Shown here piece after piece: positions 16,373 through 24,506 of a stretch of DNA of 64,000 nucleotides (its first letter is position 1; every line of letters begins with the position of its first letter). Under the pieces are notes generated by a model. The model ran no database searches. It was given only the letters and a program-made list of their open reading frames with translations, and was not told where the DNA came from. The position numbers and the translations under genes were made by a program. Source of the stretch: Aldehydirespirator sp965221185 (GTDB lineage Bacteria; Actinomycetota; Acidimicrobiia; Acidimicrobiales; Aldehydirespiratoraceae); NCBI GenBank assembly GCA_965221185.1, contig OZ244866.1:2418001-2482000 (forward strand). The letters are read 5' to 3'.

Positions 16373-17659
16373 ATGACCCAGACCGAGGCGTCCTACCACC
16401 GAGTGCCCGACGAGGTGCCGCCGCCGCCGCCGGGCTGCCCCGTCACCGGCTTCACCCCGTTCGCGGCCAACTATCTCGCCGACCCCTACGCGGTGCTCGA
16501 CGGGCTGCGGGACACACCGGTGTTCTATTCCAGCGAGCTCGGCTATCTGGTGGTCACTCGGATGGAGGACCTCAGCGAGGTGTTCCTGGATCCCGAGACG
16601 TTCGGCTCCCAGAACGTGCAGGACCCGGTGTTCCCCCTCAGCGGCGCCGCCCACGCCGTGCTGGCCGCGCCGGACTTCAACCCGGTGGCGGTCATGTCCA
16701 ACCGCCAGCCGCCGGACCACGGCCGGATCCGCAACCACACCAAGCAGGGGTTCTCCAACCGGCGCATGCGGATCCTGGAGCCCTACATCCGCGGCCGCAG
16801 CCACGTTCTTGCCGACGCCTTGCTGGGCGCCGGCTCGCCGGCGGACTTCGTGCCGGTGTTCGCGCACCCGCTGCCGGGCGAGACCATCTTCCGGTTCATC
16901 GGCTTCCCCGAGAGCGACGACGAGAAGCTCAAGGAGTGGTGCTCGGACCGGCTGGCCTTCAGCTGGGGCAAGCCCGACGAGGCCGAGCAGGTACAGATCG
17001 CCCACAAGATGTTGGCCTACTGGCGCTACTGCCGCGACTTCGTGGCCTCCAAGGTGGACGACCCCGGCGACGACTTCACCTCCGAGCTCTTGGCCGTGCA
17101 CCACAGCGACCCCGGCGAGCTCTCCTACCGCGAGGTGGAGTCGATCACCTACGGCCTGTCGTTCGCAGGCCACGAGATCGTCAGCCACTTCCTGTCGAAT
17201 TCGCTGATCTGCCTGCTGTCGCGGCCCGCCCAATGGGACGAACTGTGCGCGGACCGCTCGCTCATCGGCGCCGCGCTGGAGGAGGTGCTGCGCTTCGAGT
17301 CGCCGCAGACGAGCTGGCGGCGCGTCGCCAACACCGACGCCGAGGTGGCCGGAGTGCGGGTTCCCGCGGGGACCAACATCTTCTTGAGCCTGGCCGCGGC
17401 CAACCACCAGCCCGACTGCTTCGACAGCCCGGGCGACTTCGACATCCACCGGTCCAATGCCCGCAACCACATCTCCTTCGGCAAGGGCATCCACTTCTGC
17501 CTGGGCGCCCGCCTCGCCCGCCTGGAAGCCACCGTGGCCCTGGAGGTGCTCACCGAGCGCATCCCGTCGCTGAGGCTGGTCGAGGGCCAGAGCCTGCAGC
17601 GCTTCGCGAACATCACCTTCCGCGGCCCCCGCGAGCTGCTGGTCGCCTGGGACGCGTGA
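16373..17659 (+). CDS. Cytochrome P450
   Basis: About 428 aa. The haem-binding loop FGKGIHFCLGARLAR has its cysteine thiolate near residue 376; the K-helix ExxR is EVLRFESP; the I-helix reads LSFAGHEIVSHFL near 262-274, where the usual AGxET/AGxDT threonine is replaced by Ile. I chose the ATG at 16373 because GAGGAAG lies before it; a longer frame from 16289 adds a poor, basic N-terminus. It ends in a 4-base overlap (GTGA) with the FadD3-like ligase, so the two are co-transcribed, which suggests hydroxylation coupled to CoA activation of a steroid, terpenoid or fatty-acid-like substrate. No ferredoxin partner is adjacent. Confidence 0.92.
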   Translation: MTQTEASYHRVPDEVPPPPPGCPVTGFTPFAANYLADPYAVLDGLRDTPVFYSSELGYLVVTRMEDLSEVFLDPETFGSQNVQDPVFPLSGAAHAVLAAPDFNPVAVMSNRQPPDHGRIRNHTKQGFSNRRMRILEPYIRGRSHVLADALLGAGSPADFVPVFAHPLPGETIFRFIGFPESDDEKLKEWCSDRLAFSWGKPDEAEQVQIAHKMLAYWRYCRDFVASKVDDPGDDFTSELLAVHHSDPGELSYREVESITYGLSFAGHEIVSHFLSNSLICLLSRPAQWDELCADRSLIGAALEEVLRFESPQTSWRRVANTDAEVAGVRVPAGTNIFLSLAAANHQPDCFDSPGDFDIHRSNARNHISFGKGIHFCLGARLARLEATVALEVLTERIPSLRLVEGQSLQRFANITFRGPRELLVAWDA

Positions 17660-19218
17660 CCACCATCGGTGCTCTGGTCGCGGATGCCGCCGCCCGCTTC
17701 GGCGCGGCGGAGGCTCTGGTGGACGGCGAGGTGCGGATTTCGTTCGCCCAACTGGGGGACCGGGTCGGCGAGATGGCTGCCGCGCTGGGCGCATGGGGAC
17801 TGTCGCCGGGCGACAGGGTGGGCGTGTGGGGACCCAACTGGTGGGAGTGGGCCGTGGCCGCCCTGGGTGTTCACGCCGCGGGCGGGGTGGTGGTGCCGAT
17901 CAACACCCGCTTCAGGGGCGACGAGGCCGCCTTCGTGCTCGACCGGTCCGGGGCCCGCCTGCTGTTCTGCTCCACCGACTTCCTGGGCACCGACCACCTG
18001 GGCCTGCTGCGCGCCGCCGACGGGGGCGTGCCCTCGTGCGTCGAGCAGGTCGTGGCCTTGCGGGAGCCGGTGCCGCCCGGCGCGGCCGGGTTCTCCGAGT
18101 TCATCGCCCAAGCCCGACCGGGCGCTCCCCCCGACTCGAAGCCGGCGCTCGTCTCGGAACACGACCCGTGCCACATCATGTTCACCTCGGGCACCACGGG
18201 CCGGCCCAAGGGAGTGGTGCTCAAGCACGCACCGGTGTGCCGGGCCTACCGGAGCTGGGCCTCGGTGATCGGGCTGCGCCACGACGACCGCTACCTGATC
18301 GTCAACCCGTTCTTCCACTCCTTCGGCCTCAACGCCGGGATCCTGGCCTGCCTGATGACCGGGGCGACGATGGTGCCCCACCCCGTGTTCGACGTGCCGT
18401 CGGTGATGGCCCGCGTGCCGCAGGAGCGGATCTCGATGCTGCCCGGCCCGCCCGCCATCTACCAGACCATCCTGAACCATCCCGACCTCGACAGCTTCGA
18501 CATGTCGACCCTGCGGCTGGCGGTGACCGGCGCCGCCCCGGTGCCGGTGCCGATGATCGAGGCCATGCGGGAGCGCCTCGGCTTCGAGGTGGTGGTCACC
18601 GGCTACGGGCTCACCGAGTCGTCGGGCATCGCCACCATGTGCCGCCACGACGATCCGCCCGAGACGATCTCGGCCACCTCGGGCCGGGCCATCGACGACG
18701 TGGAGGTGCGGGTCGCCGGCCCCGACGGCACCGAGGTGCGGCCCGGCGAGCCGGGCGAGATCGTGGTGCGGGGCTACAACGTGATGGACGGCTACTTCGA
18801 CGACCCCGAGGCCACCGAGGCCGCCATCGGCGCCGACGGGTGGCTGCACACCGGCGACATCGGCACCATGGACGCAGCCGGGTATGTAGCCATCACCGAC
18901 CGGCTCAAGGACATGTTCATCTGCGGCGGTTTCAACGCCTACCCGGCCGAGATCGAGGCGGCCATGCTGGCCCACCCCGCGGTGGGCCAGGTGGCTGTGG
19001 TGGGCCGGCCCGACGACCGCTTGGGGGAGGTGGGCCACGCCTTCGTAGTGCCCGCCCCCGGCGCCGCTGCCGACGAGGCCGCCGGGGCCGAGCTGGTGGC
19101 GTGGTGCCGGGAGCGGATGGCCAACTACAAGGCCCCGCGCGGCATCACCCTCGTCACCGAGCTTCCGCTCAACGCGTCGGGCAAGGTGCTCAAGCACGAG
19201 CTGCGGGCCCGACTCTGA
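17656..19218 (+). CDS. FadD3-like acyl-CoA ligase (AMP-forming)
   Basis: 520 aa. The P-loop-like motif TSGTTGRPKGVV, the A5 motif GYGLTESSG, GWLHTGDIG, and the C-terminal hinge and lysine (DRLKDMFICGG and ...NASGKVLK) define the ANL adenylating family. NPFFHSFGLNAGILACL and LPGPPAIYQTILNHP are very close to actinobacterial FadD3, which activates the CD-ring propionate HIP during steroid breakdown; the substrate here is inference. Translation starts at the GTG overlapping the P450 stop. A hairpin follows the stop codon. Confidence 0.88.
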   Translation: MTTIGALVADAAARFGAAEALVDGEVRISFAQLGDRVGEMAAALGAWGLSPGDRVGVWGPNWWEWAVAALGVHAAGGVVVPINTRFRGDEAAFVLDRSGARLLFCSTDFLGTDHLGLLRAADGGVPSCVEQVVALREPVPPGAAGFSEFIAQARPGAPPDSKPALVSEHDPCHIMFTSGTTGRPKGVVLKHAPVCRAYRSWASVIGLRHDDRYLIVNPFFHSFGLNAGILACLMTGATMVPHPVFDVPSVMARVPQERISMLPGPPAIYQTILNHPDLDSFDMSTLRLAVTGAAPVPVPMIEAMRERLGFEVVVTGYGLTESSGIATMCRHDDPPETISATSGRAIDDVEVRVAGPDGTEVRPGEPGEIVVRGYNVMDGYFDDPEATEAAIGADGWLHTGDIGTMDAAGYVAITDRLKDMFICGGFNAYPAEIEAAMLAHPAVGQVAVVGRPDDRLGEVGHAFVVPAPGAAADEAAGAELVAWCRERMANYKAPRGITLVTELPLNASGKVLKHELRARL

Positions 19219-19232
19219 GTGGCGCGGCAGCC

Positions 19233-19301
19233 GCCCCCAAAATCCCTGTGGTTGAGGACACTACAGGTCGCTAACCACAGGGATTTTCGGGGTTTGGGGG
19301 C
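19233..19301. repeat. Strong hairpin with 19-nt loop, copy 3
   Basis: A perfect 15-bp stem (19239-19253 with 19273-19287) surrounds a 19-nt loop (19254-19272), extended by CCCC/GGGG pairing after a one-base bulge. It lies between the convergent ligase gene and the small membrane-protein gene and could terminate both. Loop length and the closing GTT/AAC match the hairpins at 7961 and 16232. Confidence 0.65.
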
Positions 19302-19309
19302 GAAGGTCC

Positions 19310-19672
19310 CTATGCCGCCCGGCCCCGATGGTCGGGCGTGTCCAGGTCGAACGACTTGCGGATGTGCTCGTCGGACAGCCAGGGGCTGACCTGTTCGGGG
19401 GCTGGCGTCGCACCGACATTGAACACGGGCCTCAGAGTTGCAGGCCGATCCTTGGTGCGGGTGCGCGAGCCGGACGCATCGCCGTGGACCTGCATCGAGG
19501 GGTGCCGGGCACGGACGTAGGCCTCGGCCGGCCTCAGGTCCCTCGTGTGGCCCGACTCGAGGTCGGGCCGGCCGTGCCCTCCACCGCGGTAGTAGGTGGC
19601 GATCCGGGCCGCCGCGGCCACCGCTGGCAGAGCCAGGAACACCACGACGGCGATCAGGAGTGTGTATGTCAT
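19310..19672 (-). CDS. Small single-pass membrane protein, 120 aa
   Basis: An N-terminal membrane helix (TLLIAVVVFLALPAVAAAARI) is followed by a polar, Arg/Asp-rich tail without recognised domains. A long purine tract with GGAG repeats (AGAGGAGAAGAGGAA) directly precedes the ATG at 19672 and fixes this start. It is divergent from the acyl-CoA synthetase at 19812. I do not recognise the family. Confidence 0.55.
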   Translation of the reverse strand: MTYTLLIAVVVFLALPAVAAAARIATYYRGGGHGRPDLESGHTRDLRPAEAYVRARHPSMQVHGDASGSRTRTKDRPATLRPVFNVGATPAPEQVSPWLSDEHIRKSFDLDTPDHRGRAA

Positions 19673-19811
19673 TTCCTCTTCTCCTCTTCTTGCCTTCCAA
19701 TCGGACCTGCCATGAGCCGGTACGCCCGTTTCGTTCGTTTTCTCTGTTATCGAACATATGGCCGGAAGCGCTCGTCGCATTCGTGATCTTGGTCACATAG
19801 CGTCTCCCTCC

Positions 19812-21431
19812 ATGACCTCCGGTCGCGTTCCCGGATCGTCGCCGTTCGTGCCGGTGCCATTGACGCCGGTGTCCTTCCTGGACCGGGCCCGGGTGGTGCA
19901 CGGCGACCGCCCCGCGGTGGTGGACGGGCCCCTGACCCGCAACTACGAGGACCTCGCCGAGCGCTGCGAGCGGCTGGCCGGAGCCACGCTGGACCTGGGC
20001 CTGGAGCCCGGCGACGCGGTGTCGGTGCTGGCCCCCAACGTGTCCATGGCCCTGGAGGCGACGTTCGGGTTTCCTATGGCCGGGGTGGTGTTCAACGCCC
20101 TCAACTCCAGGCTCTCGGCACCAGAGCTGGCCTGGATCGTGGCCCACGCCGAGTCCAGGGTGCTCTTCGCCGACCACGCTCTGGCCGATGTGGCCCGATC
20201 GATCCAGCAGCAGGTACCGGGGTTGCGACTGGTGGTGTCGAGCGATGCCGGCGTGTCAGGCGCCTCCGACTGCGCGTACGAGGCGCTGCTGGCCGCGGCC
20301 GAGCCCCACCGGGCCGGCATCGCCGACGAGCATGCGGTTCTGAGCCTCAACTACACGTCGGGCACGACGGGCAACCCCAAGGGCGTCATGTACTCGCACC
20401 GGGGCGCCAACCTCAATGCCCTGGCGATGGCTGCCCAGTGCGACCTCGACAGCGACACCGCGTTCCTGTGGACGCTGCCCATGTTCCACTGCAACGGCTG
20501 GTGCTTCCCGTGGGCGGTCACCGCGGTGGGCGCGACGCACCTGATGCTGCGGGCCCTGGAGCCGGGCACGGTGTGGCGCCACATCCGCGAGGACGGAGCG
20601 ACCCACTTCAACGCGGCCCCCACCGTGCTGATCGGCCTGGTCAACCACCCCGACGCCGCGCCGGCGCCCCGCACTGTGCGGGTGGCCACCGGCGGCGCGC
20701 CCCCGTCGCCCACGCTGCTGGCGCAGATGGCCGAGCTCAACATCGACGTGACCCACTTGTACGGATTGACCGAGACCTACGGCCCGTCGCTGATCTGCGA
20801 CTGGCGCAGCGAGTGGGACGGCCTGCCCGCGGGCGAGCAGGCCCGGATCAAGGCCCGCCAGGGAGTGGGCACGCTGGTGACGTCCTCGGTGCGGGTGGTC
20901 GACGCCGACGGTGCCGACGTGCCCGCCGACGCCACCACCCAGGGCGAGATCGCCATCAGGGGCAACAACGTGATGCTGGGCTACTACAAGGATCCCAACG
21001 CCACCGCGGCGGCGTCGGTGGAGGGCCCCGACGGCACATGGTTCCGCACCGGGGACGTGGCCGTGATGCACGACCACGGCTATGTGGAGGTGCGGGACCG
21101 GGCCAAGGACGTGATCATCTCCGGCGGCGAGAACATCGCCTCCATCGAGGTGGAGCAGGCCCTGGCGTCGCACCCCGACGTGGTGGAGTGCGCAGTGGTG
21201 GCCGCCCCCGACGACACCTGGGGCGAGGTGCCCGCCGCCTTCGTGGTGCTGCGGCCCGGCGCGGCCGTCACCGAGACCGACCTCGTCGAGCACGTGAAGA
21301 CCCGCATCGCTCGCTTCAAGGCCCCCAAGTCGGTGACGTTTGGCGATCTGCCCAAGACCGCCACCGGCAAGATCCAGAAGTTCGCCCTGCGCGACCAGCT
21401 CTGGGGCGGCCGCGACCGCCGGGTCAACTAG
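19812..21431 (+). CDS. Acyl-CoA synthetase, AMP-forming (medium-chain/DmdB-like)
   Basis: 539 aa from the ATG at 19812; an in-frame ATG at 19758 would add 18 residues. ANL motifs are intact: YTSGTTGNPKGVMYSHRG, HLYGLTETYG, WFRTGDVAVM, DRAKDVIISGGENIAS and the catalytic lysine in KTATGKIQK. The QARIKARQGVG segment is typical of short/medium-chain and methylmercaptopropionate-CoA ligases, so a small acid is the likely substrate, but this is not certain. It converts a carboxylate to its CoA thioester through an acyl-adenylate. It is monocistronic, followed 18 bases later by a convergent LLM gene. Confidence 0.88.
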   Translation: MTSGRVPGSSPFVPVPLTPVSFLDRARVVHGDRPAVVDGPLTRNYEDLAERCERLAGATLDLGLEPGDAVSVLAPNVSMALEATFGFPMAGVVFNALNSRLSAPELAWIVAHAESRVLFADHALADVARSIQQQVPGLRLVVSSDAGVSGASDCAYEALLAAAEPHRAGIADEHAVLSLNYTSGTTGNPKGVMYSHRGANLNALAMAAQCDLDSDTAFLWTLPMFHCNGWCFPWAVTAVGATHLMLRALEPGTVWRHIREDGATHFNAAPTVLIGLVNHPDAAPAPRTVRVATGGAPPSPTLLAQMAELNIDVTHLYGLTETYGPSLICDWRSEWDGLPAGEQARIKARQGVGTLVTSSVRVVDADGADVPADATTQGEIAIRGNNVMLGYYKDPNATAAASVEGPDGTWFRTGDVAVMHDHGYVEVRDRAKDVIISGGENIASIEVEQALASHPDVVECAVVAAPDDTWGEVPAAFVVLRPGAAVTETDLVEHVKTRIARFKAPKSVTFGDLPKTATGKIQKFALRDQLWGGRDRRVN

Positions 21432-21449
21432 AACTGGGCGCAGCCCCAG

Positions 21450-22403
21450 TCAGGTCTGGTCAACCAGGGGGACGACCGACTCAGCGAAGGCGTCGAACTG
21501 CTCCAGGTACTCCTCGAGGGTGCGGGCCCGGAACTTGAGATGGAAGGTGTTGGCTCCGGCGGCTCGCGCCGAGCGGATGCTGGCCGCAACAGGCTCGACG
21601 CCACACGCCATCACCGGGGGCAGCCCCTCGGGGGCGGTGTCGGCCAGCAGGTAGCACCACGGCGGCATGAAGCCCACATCGAAGCGGGCGCCGTCGCGCC
21701 CGGCGGCGGCCGCGGCCGCGTTCATGGTGTCGATGATCTGGCCGTACTGCGCAACGGGGTTGCCCATCGGCACGTAGCCGTCGCCCAGTCGCCCGGCGCG
21801 CCTCCAGGCGGCCCGGCCACTTCCGCCCACCCAGATGGGCAACTCGCGCGCCGGCGCGGGGCCGACCCCCACGTCGGAATAGCTGAACGCCTCGCCCGAG
21901 TGGCTGACGTAGCGGTCGGCGAAGGCTCCCCTGACTGCCTCCAAGGTTTCGTCGAGCAGCCGGCCCCTAGCAGCGAAGTCCACTCCCAGAGCCTCGAACT
22001 CGGCCTCCACGTGCCCGGCTCCCACGCCGAGAATGGCCCGCCCTCCCGAGAGGTGGTCGAGCGTGGCGAAGGACTTGGCGGTCTGCAGCGGGTGCCGGTA
22101 GGCGGCGATCCACACCGCGGAGGCCAGGTTGACAGTGTCGGTGCGGGCGGCCAGGTACGACAGGGTCGCCACGGTGTCGTACCAGGTGGTGCCCATGCGG
22201 GCCGCGTAGTCGTTGTCGGGAATGGCCACGTGATCGCACACCCCCACGAAGTGATGGCCGGTGGCCTCGGCCTTGCGGGCGATGCGCACCAGGTCGTCGA
22301 CGGTGGCGGTGTGCTCCCAGAGGTCGGCCAGCGTCGCGGTGAGAGTCTGGATCGGCAGCCCGACGCCGTGAGTCCATCCGCCCGGCGGTGTGATCGCAGC
22401 CAT
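21450..22403 (-). CDS. LLM-class (F420-dependent type) oxidoreductase
   Basis: 317 aa, a luciferase-like TIM barrel. Typical elements are DLVRIARKAEATGHHFVGVCDHV, the strand/loop SAVWIAAYRHPLQTAKSFATLDHLSGGR, GVGAGHVEAEFEALG, and LPIWVGGSGRAAWRRAGRLGDG. In actinobacteria this subgroup mostly uses coenzyme F420 rather than FMN; the substrate is unknown. It is convergent with the acyl-CoA synthetase gene and lies 53 bases from the next minus-strand gene's stop. Confidence 0.85.
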   Translation of the reverse strand: MAAITPPGGWTHGVGLPIQTLTATLADLWEHTATVDDLVRIARKAEATGHHFVGVCDHVAIPDNDYAARMGTTWYDTVATLSYLAARTDTVNLASAVWIAAYRHPLQTAKSFATLDHLSGGRAILGVGAGHVEAEFEALGVDFAARGRLLDETLEAVRGAFADRYVSHSGEAFSYSDVGVGPAPARELPIWVGGSGRAAWRRAGRLGDGYVPMGNPVAQYGQIIDTMNAAAAAAGRDGARFDVGFMPPWCYLLADTAPEGLPPVMACGVEPVAASIRSARAAGANTFHLKFRARTLEEYLEQFDAFAESVVPLVDQT

Positions 22404-22456
22404 CGTCGCCCGATGCTACGGCGCGCCGGCGCGCCGTGGGCGGGCGCCCGGGCCGG

Positions 22457-22822
22457 CTAGTTGCGGCAGCCGCTGAAGCCTGGATCGGGGCCGGGGCGCC
22501 GGGGCGGGGCGAAGAAGTCGTTCTCGCTGTCAGCGAGCAGACTGCGCTTGCGCATGATCGCCCTGCGCTCGGCTTCCAGATACAGGTAGCGCTGGACGTC
22601 TTCGGGAGTGCCGTCGCTCATGAACATGTTGACGGCCACGGGGTCGCGGCACAGCTCCTCGCGGATGTCGTCCTTGGTGATCCTGCCGTTGCCGCGGCCG
22701 GCGCGCTCGCGCTTCATCCGCCAGCGGTACCACTTGTTCCGGGCGATGGGGACGATCAGCCCCAGGTTGAACATCGCCAGTCCGAAACACGCGAACTCTG
22801 CGGTCATCAACAGCGGCGCCAT
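22457..22822 (-). CDS. Small membrane-anchored protein, about 121 aa
   Basis: One N-terminal hydrophobic helix (MTAEFACFGLAMFNLGLIVPIA) and a basic, helical cytoplasmic tail (RNKWYRWRMKRERAGR...). AGGAGAG lies 6 bases before the ATG at 22822, so I prefer it over the ATG at 22849. No family recognised. It is divergent from the O-methyltransferase gene; an imperfect inverted repeat lies in the shared upstream region. Confidence 0.55.
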   Translation of the reverse strand: MAPLLMTAEFACFGLAMFNLGLIVPIARNKWYRWRMKRERAGRGNGRITKDDIREELCRDPVAVNMFMSDGTPEDVQRYLYLEAERRAIMRKRSLLADSENDFFAPPRRPGPDPGFSGCRN

Positions 22823-22873
22823 GCTGCTCTCTCCTGCTTGAGCGGACATCTGGCGCCCGGACGACTGGGTCGC

Positions 22874-22898
22874 GATACTTGTCTGATTTCAGTATATC
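22874..22898. promoter_or_regulatory. Imperfect inverted repeat between divergent genes
   Basis: GATACT (22874-22879) and AGTATATC (22891-22898) form a loose AT-rich inverted repeat in the only AT-rich stretch of the 22823-22985 gap. It could be an operator or contain the minus-strand -10 (TATACT). Weak evidence. Confidence 0.25.
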
Positions 22899-22985
22899 CG
22901 ATGCTGTCTGGGGTTTCGGCATCGGGCTGTCTACGGCTGCCTGCCTATGCCGCTGCGGCCCACCCGTCGTTAGCATCGGCGGACC

Positions 22986-23648
22986 ATGAGCTTTCGCACT
23001 GCCTTCCTCGACGAAGCGCTCGCGGCCTACGTCGCGGCTCACTCCACCGGCCCCGACGAGGTGCAGCGGGAACTGATCGCGGCCACGGCCGGGCTCGGCG
23101 GCGCCAGCATCATGCAGATCGGTACGGCCCAGGGCGCCCTGATGACGCTGCTCACCACCCTGCTGAGGCCCCGCTTCGCGGTGGAGGTGGGCACATTCAC
23201 CGGCTACTCGGCCCTGGCCGTGGCCAAAGCGCTGCCTCCGGGTGGACGGCTCCTGTGCTGCGACATCTCGGAGGAGTGGACCGCCATGGCCCGCGAGCAC
23301 TGGGAGCGGGCGGGCGTCAGCGATCGCATCGACCTGCGCATCGCTCCAGCCATGGACACGTTGCGCTCCCTCCCCCCGGAGCCGGCCGTCGACCTCGCGT
23401 TCATCGACGCCGACAAGGCGTCCTACATCACCTACTACGAGGAGCTGGTTCCCCGGCTGTCGGCGAGGGGCGTGATCCTGGTGGACAACGCGCTGTGGGA
23501 CGGGCATGTGGCCGACCCCGCCCAGACCGACTCAACCACCGAGGACCTGCGCAACTTCAACGCCCACGTCATCGCAGACGAACGGGTGATGGTGGCACTG
23601 CTGCCGGTGGGTGACGGCCTCTCGGTGATCACACGCCGTCCTGCCTGA
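22986..23648 (+). CDS. Class I SAM-dependent O-methyltransferase (caffeoyl-CoA OMT-like)
   Basis: 220 aa, the usual length for bacterial MdmC/caffeoyl-CoA OMT-like enzymes. The SAM site reads VEVGTFTGYSALAVAKALP, the second glycine/acid motif LLCCDISEEW, and the metal-binding stretch DLAFIDADKASYITYYEE with downstream ILVDNALWDG. It is expected to transfer a methyl group from SAM to a catechol-like or small hydroxylated substrate in the cytoplasm, with a divalent metal. The neighbours do not identify the substrate. Confidence 0.88.
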   Translation: MSFRTAFLDEALAAYVAAHSTGPDEVQRELIAATAGLGGASIMQIGTAQGALMTLLTTLLRPRFAVEVGTFTGYSALAVAKALPPGGRLLCCDISEEWTAMAREHWERAGVSDRIDLRIAPAMDTLRSLPPEPAVDLAFIDADKASYITYYEELVPRLSARGVILVDNALWDGHVADPAQTDSTTEDLRNFNAHVIADERVMVALLPVGDGLSVITRRPA

Positions 23649-23706
23649 CCCGGGGCCGGCCCACGACCGGGAGGGGTGGCGCGGCCGGACGAGCCGCGGT
23701 GTCCGG

Positions 23707-24486
23707 TCAGCCAGTGTCGAGTCGAACAGGATTCGACAGCACGCCTATGCCCGTGACCTCGATATCCACGACGTCCCCTGGCGCGATCTGGCAGTTCGAA
23801 TCGGCGCCCATCCACAGCACGTCGCCAGGATGGAGCGTGATGTAGCGCGACGCCTCGACGATGAAGTCCCATGGGTCGAACACCATGTCGCCGGTCGCGA
23901 ATTCTGCCCGGGCCTCGCCGTTCACCCGGACGACGGTGGTCTGGGCCATGGGGTCGACGTCAGTCTCGATCCAGGGGCCCATCGGCTTGAAGGTGTCGCT
24001 GTTCTTGCTGCGCCAGAAAGACCGGTCGGCGCGCTGCCATTCGCGAGCGCTCACGTCGTTGCCGATCGTCCAGCCGAACACCGACTCCTGCGCCTCCGCC
24101 CGCGACGCGTTGCGGACACGGCGGCCGAGAACGGCCACCACCTCGCCCTCGGCCTCGAAGGGGCCCGTCACGTCGGGCGGCACGACTATGGCCTCGCCGT
24201 GCCCGATCAACGCATTATTCGCCCGGTAGCCCACCTCGGGACGCTCAGGAACCGTGACCGTCCTGCCCGCAGCCCTCTGGTGCTCAACATGGCGTCGGTA
24301 GTTCAGACCTACCGCGTAGAACACGAACGGCACCACCGGCGGCAGAAGGCCCACTCCTTCTCGGGGGAGGGATTTCTCGACGCCGGTGTCGCCCTCTAAC
24401 GGGGAGCCGCGCAGCACGTGGACCGCGTCGTCGTCCATCCGGACCCAGCGGGGCTCGCCGTCGAGAGATATTCGGCCGTACCGCAT
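23707..24486 (-). CDS. Fumarylacetoacetate hydrolase (FAH) family protein
   Basis: 259 aa, a normal single-domain FAH protein. Core motifs are YAVGLNYRRHVEH, the metal-ligand region FEAEGEVVAVLGRR, GNDVSAREWQ and HPGDVLWMG. Family members hydrolyse or decarboxylate 2-oxo/dioxo acids at the end of sugar-acid or aromatic pathways. The start codon is now only about 20 bases from the end of an IS1380-type element, and no ribosome site is visible before it. Without the IS, the gap to the ROK kinase gene upstream would be about 68 bases, so it was probably the last gene of the ABC/ROK operon. Confidence 0.85.
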   Translation of the reverse strand: MRYGRISLDGEPRWVRMDDDAVHVLRGSPLEGDTGVEKSLPREGVGLLPPVVPFVFYAVGLNYRRHVEHQRAAGRTVTVPERPEVGYRANNALIGHGEAIVVPPDVTGPFEAEGEVVAVLGRRVRNASRAEAQESVFGWTIGNDVSAREWQRADRSFWRSKNSDTFKPMGPWIETDVDPMAQTTVVRVNGEARAEFATGDMVFDPWDFIVEASRYITLHPGDVLWMGADSNCQIAPGDVVDIEVTGIGVLSNPVRLDTG

Positions 24487-24506
24487 CGGAAGTCAGCCAG
24501 CCTAAG

